A stretch of 22,567 bases of DNA from an uncultured Arenimonas sp. (GTDB lineage Bacteria > Pseudomonadota > Gammaproteobacteria > Xanthomonadales > Xanthomonadaceae): the NCBI GenBank assembly GCA_946480565.1, contig CAMLKR010000021.1, forward strand, positions 1 to 22,567, read 5' to 3'. Under the pieces are notes generated by a model. That model was not told the origin of the DNA and searched no databases. It was given only the letters and a program-made list of their open reading frames with translations. The position numbers and the translations under genes are program-made. Of this stretch, positions 18,864 to 22,567 are shown piece after piece (positions within the stretch are counted from its first letter, which is position 1; each line of letters opens with the position of its first letter).

Positions 18864-21641
18864 ATGGACACCGCCTTCCTGACCAGCCTGCTGCAACACC
18901 CCTCGCGGCATGCGCTGCTGGCGCTGGACGGCAGCGGCCGGCTGCTGGCCGCCAACGATCGCGCCCGCGAACTGGTCACCCCGGCGCTGGAGGCCGAATT
19001 GCGGCAGGTCCTGACCGGCGCCATGGCCCAGCTGGCCGCCAACCCGGACCGGCAGATCCACCATCGCCACCGCGGCCAGGGCGTCGAGATCGACTGCCTG
19101 CTGCTGGCGGCGCGCGATGCCGAGGGCGACATCCACGGCTACACGGTCAGCCTGCTGGCGGTGGACGAGGACCCGGGGCTGGCCGAATCGCCCGACCGCG
19201 CGCGCTGGCGTTTCGCGCTGGAGAACGCCCAGGACGGCCTGTGGGACTGGAGCGCCGACACCGGCAAGGTCTACCGGTCGGGCCGCTGCCTGAGCATGCT
19301 CGGCTATCCGCGCGACTACCTCGGCGACGAACTGCACAGCTGGCGCGAACTGATCCATCCGGACGACCAGGGCCGTGTCGCCGAGGCCCTGCAGAACCAC
19401 CTCGCCGGCCGCCACGCCAAGTACCAGGTCGAGTACCGCGTGCGCGACGCCCGCGGCGGCTGGCGCTGGATCCTCGACCGCGGCCGGGTGATCGCCTGGA
19501 CGCTGGAGGGGCGCCCGCGCCGGGTCATCGGCACCCATACCGACATCACCGCCTACAAGCAGATCGAGGCGCAGCTGCGCGAGCGGGAAGTGCTGCTGAA
19601 CCAGGCCCAGCACGTGGCCCGCATCGGCAGCTGGAGCTGGGACCCGGAAAGCGACAGCCTGTGGTGGTCGGACGAACTGTTCCTGATCGCCGGCCTGCCT
19701 TCGGACCAGCCGCCGCCGCCGTTCCGCCGCCAGCGCGAGCTGTTCGAGCCCGCCTCCTACCAGCGCCTGCACGAGGCCTCGCGCCGCATCCTGGAAGACG
19801 GCACGCCCTACGACACCGAACTGGTGATGCTGCGTCCCGACGGCGAACGCCGCACCGTGGCGGCGCGCGGCGAGGGCATCTTCGGGCCCGAGGGCCGGGT
19901 GATCCGCCTGGTCGGCGTCATCCACGACGTCACCGAACGCAACCGCGCCGAAGAAACCTCGCGCTGGCGCAACGACCTGCTCAACCGCATCGCCGCGGTC
20001 GGACGCATCGGCGGCTTCGAGCTGCTGGTGGACACCGGCGCCCTGCAATGGACCGACGAGAACTACCGCATCCACGGACTCGATCCCGGCGTACCGCTGA
20101 CGATCGGCAGCGCGATGCAGCACTACGAGCCGGACTCCCGGGGCCGGCTGTCCGAGGCCATGCGCCGGATGCTCCAGGACGGCGTACCCGAACAGACGCT
20201 GGAGGTCGGCTACATCACGCCTGACGAGCGCCGGCTCTGGCTGCGCATCATGGCGCGGCTCGAACTGCGCGACGGCCGGCCCTACCGCATCACCGGCCTC
20301 ACCCAGGACATCACCGAGGAACATGAGGCCGACGAGCGCATCGAACAGCTGGCGCACTACGACACGCTCACCGGCCTGCCCAACCGTTTCCTGTTCCGCC
20401 TGCGCGCCGAGGACGCCATCGCCCAGGTGCGCAACGGCGAACCGCCGCTGGCCCTGCTCTTCCTCGACCTCGACCGCTTCAAGCTGGTCAACGACACCCT
20501 GGGCCATGCCGCCGGCGACCAGCTGCTGCAGGAGGTGTCGGGCCGCATCAAGTGCTGCGTGCGCGGCAGCGACCTCATCGGCCGGCTCGGCGGCGACGAG
20601 TTCCTGGTGCTGCTGCGCGAGGTCGGCCGGCCCGAGGACGCGTCGGTGGTGGCGCGCAAGATCATCGCCGCGCTCGGCGAGCCGGTGGACCTGTCCGGCA
20701 CCGAGGTGCAGGTCGGCTGCAGCATCGGCATCGCCCTGCTAAGCGACGCCAATCCCGACCTGGACGCCCTGCTGCGCGCCGCCGACACCGCGATGTACGC
20801 GGCCAAGGAGTCGGGCCGCAACACCTTCCAGTTCTACAACGACAGCTTCTTCGAGAAGGTGCAGCGGCGCGTGACGCTCGAGCAGGAGCTGCGCCAGGCG
20901 CTGGCGCGCGGCGAACTGAGCCTGGTCTACCAGCCCACCGTCTGCCTGCGCCACGGCAACGTCAGCGGCGTCGAGGCGCTGCTGCGCTGGCACGGGCCCG
21001 ACGGAAGCCTGCGGTCGCCGGTGGAATTCATCCCGATCGCGGAGGACAGCGGCGAGATCCTGGCGATCGGCCGCTGGGTGCTGGCCGAGGCCTGCCGGCA
21101 GGCGGGCATCTGGCACCAGGAAGGGCTGCAGTTCGGCCGGATCGCCGTGAACGTGTCGGCGGTGCAGCTGCGCGACCCGCAGTTCGCGGACGACGTGCTG
21201 GCGATCTGCCGGCGCTACCGCTGGCCCACCGACCGGCTGGAGCTGGAGCTGACCGAATCGGCGCTGATGCGCGACACCGACGTGCTGCGCCGGGCCTTCG
21301 ACCTGTTCGCGGCCAACGGCATCACCCTGGCGGTGGACGATTTCGGCACCGGCTTCTCCAACCTGGCCTACCTGCACCGTTTCCCGGTGCGGCACCTGAA
21401 GATCGACCGCAGCTTCGTGCAGCAGCTGTCCGACGACGGCGAGCGCATGCGCGGCCTGACCCAGGCCGTGGTGACCCTGGGCCATGCGCTGGGCATGGCG
21501 GTGGTGGCCGAGGGCGTGGAGACCGAGGGCACGCTCGAACTGCTGCGGGGCCAGGGCTGCGACGAGGCCCAGGGTTACCTGTTCACCCGGCCGCTGGTGC
21601 CGGCCGAGCTGGAAGCCTGGCTGCGCGTGCAGCCAGGCTGA
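18864..21641 (+). CDS. Triple-PAS GGDEF-EAL protein (cyclic di-GMP turnover)
   Basis: A 925-residue cytoplasmic sensor without transmembrane segments. A degenerate PAS-like region (1-100) is followed by PAS/PAC modules at about 113-235, 245-360 and 370-490, each ending in a PAC-like motif (HTDITAYKQIE, HDVTERNRAEE, TQDITEEHEA). The GGDEF domain (about 495-655) has DLDRFKLVND, intact GGDEF (576-580) and a product-inhibition I-site RGSD (567-570). The EAL domain (about 670-920) has E704-A-L, N763 in VNVS, DDFGTG (825-830), K846 and E883, so both catalytic sites look complete. It could make and degrade c-di-GMP, with PAS signals setting the balance. The ATG at 18864 has a close GGAG. The frame is open far upstream, but that part crosses the tRNA and is not coding. 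Confidence 0.95.
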   Translation: MDTAFLTSLLQHPSRHALLALDGSGRLLAANDRARELVTPALEAELRQVLTGAMAQLAANPDRQIHHRHRGQGVEIDCLLLAARDAEGDIHGYTVSLLAVDEDPGLAESPDRARWRFALENAQDGLWDWSADTGKVYRSGRCLSMLGYPRDYLGDELHSWRELIHPDDQGRVAEALQNHLAGRHAKYQVEYRVRDARGGWRWILDRGRVIAWTLEGRPRRVIGTHTDITAYKQIEAQLREREVLLNQAQHVARIGSWSWDPESDSLWWSDELFLIAGLPSDQPPPPFRRQRELFEPASYQRLHEASRRILEDGTPYDTELVMLRPDGERRTVAARGEGIFGPEGRVIRLVGVIHDVTERNRAEETSRWRNDLLNRIAAVGRIGGFELLVDTGALQWTDENYRIHGLDPGVPLTIGSAMQHYEPDSRGRLSEAMRRMLQDGVPEQTLEVGYITPDERRLWLRIMARLELRDGRPYRITGLTQDITEEHEADERIEQLAHYDTLTGLPNRFLFRLRAEDAIAQVRNGEPPLALLFLDLDRFKLVNDTLGHAAGDQLLQEVSGRIKCCVRGSDLIGRLGGDEFLVLLREVGRPEDASVVARKIIAALGEPVDLSGTEVQVGCSIGIALLSDANPDLDALLRAADTAMYAAKESGRNTFQFYNDSFFEKVQRRVTLEQELRQALARGELSLVYQPTVCLRHGNVSGVEALLRWHGPDGSLRSPVEFIPIAEDSGEILAIGRWVLAEACRQAGIWHQEGLQFGRIAVNVSAVQLRDPQFADDVLAICRRYRWPTDRLELELTESALMRDTDVLRRAFDLFAANGITLAVDDFGTGFSNLAYLHRFPVRHLKIDRSFVQQLSDDGERMRGLTQAVVTLGHALGMAVVAEGVETEGTLELLRGQGCDEAQGYLFTRPLVPAELEAWLRVQPG

Positions 21642-21648
21642 GGCCCGG

Positions 21649-21864
21649 TCAGTCGCGGCGCGTGTACAGCGCCGCGTGGATGCAGGAAAGGATGTTGGCG
21701 ATCCAGCCGCCCAGGGTGAAGGTCACCACCCAGAGCACGCCGGCGAGGATCAGCCAGAAGATCGCCCACAGGATCCGGCCCTGGACCAGCTGGCCCAGCC
21801 CGGGAATGAAGAAGCTGCACACCGCGGCGATCACGTTGCCGGTGGAACCCTGGCCTGCACTCAT
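21649..21864 (-). CDS. Small two-helix membrane protein (TM2/Pmp3-like)
   Basis: A 71-residue protein with two closely packed hydrophobic segments, about 11-22 with PGLGQLVQGR after it, and 33-50, then a third amphipathic stretch GGWIANILSCIHAALY. The PGLGQ...GR motif recalls TM2-type proteins and the ending I-H-A-x-L-Y recalls the Pmp3/YqaE family of stress-linked membrane peptides; it fits neither exactly, so I leave the function open. The start at 21864 has a near-perfect AGGAGG site about 8 nt upstream, which rules out the longer open frame to 21927. It converges on the GGDEF-EAL gene with only 7 nt between stops. Confidence 0.82.
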   Translation of the reverse strand: MSAGQGSTGNVIAAVCSFFIPGLGQLVQGRILWAIFWLILAGVLWVVTFTLGGWIANILSCIHAALYTRRD

Positions 21865-21895
21865 GGTCCTGCTTCCTCCTGTGGGTTGGACGCCC

Positions 21896-21901
21896 ACTTT
21901 A
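21896..21901 (-). promoter_or_regulatory. Candidate -10 element of the small membrane protein gene
   Basis: TAAAGT on the minus strand predicts a start near 21889 and a 25-nt leader containing the AGGAGG site. No clear -35. Confidence 0.35.
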
Positions 21902-21963
21902 CTGGGGACGGCGCAGGCCCGGGGCAAGGGTGCGGGAAGTCATGGCCGCCGGCGGCGCTCTGC

Positions 21964-21969
21964 TAGGCT
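21964..21969 (+). promoter_or_regulatory. Extended -10 element before ubiA, predicted leaderless start
   Basis: TGC-TAGGCT is an extended -10 (TGn) followed by exactly 6 nt and the ATG at 21976, the same spacing as at 7281. No ribosome site is present between them. Confidence 0.45.
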
Positions 21970-21975
21970 TTGCCG

Positions 21976-22567
21976 ATGCCTTATGAACGTTATGCGCCCC
22001 CTGTTCCCGACCCGCGACCACCGGCCTGGCGCCAGCGGCTGCCGCTGTACTGGCAGCTGATCCGCGGCGACCGCCCGGTCGGCACCCTGCTGCTGCTTTG
22101 GCCGACCTGGTGGGCGCTGTGGCTGGCGTCGGAAGGATTCCCGCCGATCGGCACGCTGCTGATCTTCACCGCCGGCGTGTGGCTGACGCGCTCGGCCGGC
22201 TGCGTCATCAACGACTACGCCGACCGCTGGCTGGACCCGCAGGTCGAGCGCACGAAGGCGCGGCCGATGGCCACCGGCGCAGTGTCGCCGCGCGAGGGGC
22301 TGGCCCTGTTCGCCGCGCTGATGGCGGTCGCCTTCCTGCTGGTGCTGCTGACCAACCGGCTCACCGTGTACCTGAGCGTGGCCGCGGTGTTCCTGGCCGC
22401 GACCTATCCTTTCCTGAAGCGCCACACCTACCTGCCGCAGGTCTACCTGGGCATCGCCTTCGGCTGGAGCATCCCGATGGCGTTCGCGGCGGTGCAGGGC
22501 ACGGTGCCGGCCCTGGCCTGGCTGCTGTTCCTGGGCAACCTGCTGTGGACCACGGCCTACGACACCT
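21976..22567 (+). CDS. ubiA: 4-hydroxybenzoate polyprenyltransferase UbiA, 5' part (cut by window end)
   Basis: The first 197 codons of the membrane prenyltransferase of ubiquinone synthesis, which attaches the polyprenyl chain to 4-hydroxybenzoate. The N-terminus ([31 protein letters not shown]) is highly typical. The first prenyl-diphosphate/Mg-binding motif is complete in [22 protein letters not shown], with N79, D80, D83 and D87. Several hydrophobic helices follow (about 38-50, 58-72, 108-125, 128-144, 154-172). The second aspartate motif and the C-terminus lie beyond the window. The start at 21976 has no Shine-Dalgarno site but a TAGGCT element six bases upstream. An in-frame ATG at 21991 would remove five residues and is less likely. 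I translated this region by hand. Confidence 0.95.
   Translation, partial: MPYERYAPPVPDPRPPAWRQRLPLYWQLIRGDRPVGTLLLLWPTWWALWLASEGFPPIGTLLIFTAGVWLTRSAGCVINDYADRWLDPQVERTKARPMATGAVSPREGLALFAALMAVAFLLVLLTNRLTVYLSVAAVFLAATYPFLKRHTYLPQVYLGIAFGWSIPMAFAAVQGTVPALAWLLFLGNLLWTTAYDT

Overview
The window is about 22.6 kb of very GC-rich, densely coded bacterial chromosome. It holds twenty protein-coding genes that I can support, two of them cut by the window edges, and one tRNA-Arg(CCG). The gene set (GumN/TraB-like protein, TonB-dependent receptor with an AraC regulator, I78-type inhibitor lipoprotein, winged-helix/PD40 membrane regulator, YchJ, UbiA, a PAS-GGDEF-EAL protein) and the base composition suggest a gammaproteobacterium of the Xanthomonadales/Lysobacteraceae type. 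This assignment is inference from gene content, not from a marker gene. I see no insertion sequence, prophage, CRISPR array or integrase, so it reads as core or near-core chromosome.

Layout. (1) 1-3194: the start of a Ser/Thr kinase gene (minus) diverges from a universal stress protein followed closely by two L,D-transpeptidase-type genes (plus). The intergenic region carries a near-perfect FNR/ANR-like box suitably placed for both directions. (2) 3219-4608: an I78-type inhibitor lipoprotein and an exported alpha/beta hydrolase, both minus. (3) 4746-9580: an Old Yellow Enzyme, an LCAT-like lipoprotein hydrolase, an unrecognised coiled-coil protein, a YchJ-type protein and a GumN/TraB-like protein, all plus. 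(4) 9711-15713: a membrane-anchored winged-helix regulator with a PD40 beta-propeller, an AraC regulator and a TonB-dependent receptor, ending in a double-hairpin terminator. (5) 15794-18600: an outer-membrane beta-barrel (minus) divergent from an MmyB-type XRE regulator, then an exported amidohydrolase. (6) 18637-22567: tRNA-Arg (minus), a triple-PAS GGDEF-EAL protein, a small membrane protein (minus) and the 5' part of ubiA.

The themes are envelope function and its control: peptidoglycan cross-linking, outer-membrane uptake, exported hydrolases and membrane-spanning regulation. The most testable ideas are oxygen- or redox-controlled expression of the stress/L,D-transpeptidase cluster, a second, catalytically dead copy of the YkuD fold inside one transpeptidase, a regulator-regulator-receptor uptake locus, and recurring TAGAAT-like -10 elements, two of which sit exactly 6 nt before ATG and so predict leaderless mRNAs. 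I did not find a clearly new defence or mobile system. Very long antisense reading frames (up to about 1,400 codons) are best explained as GC-rich shadows of the real genes.
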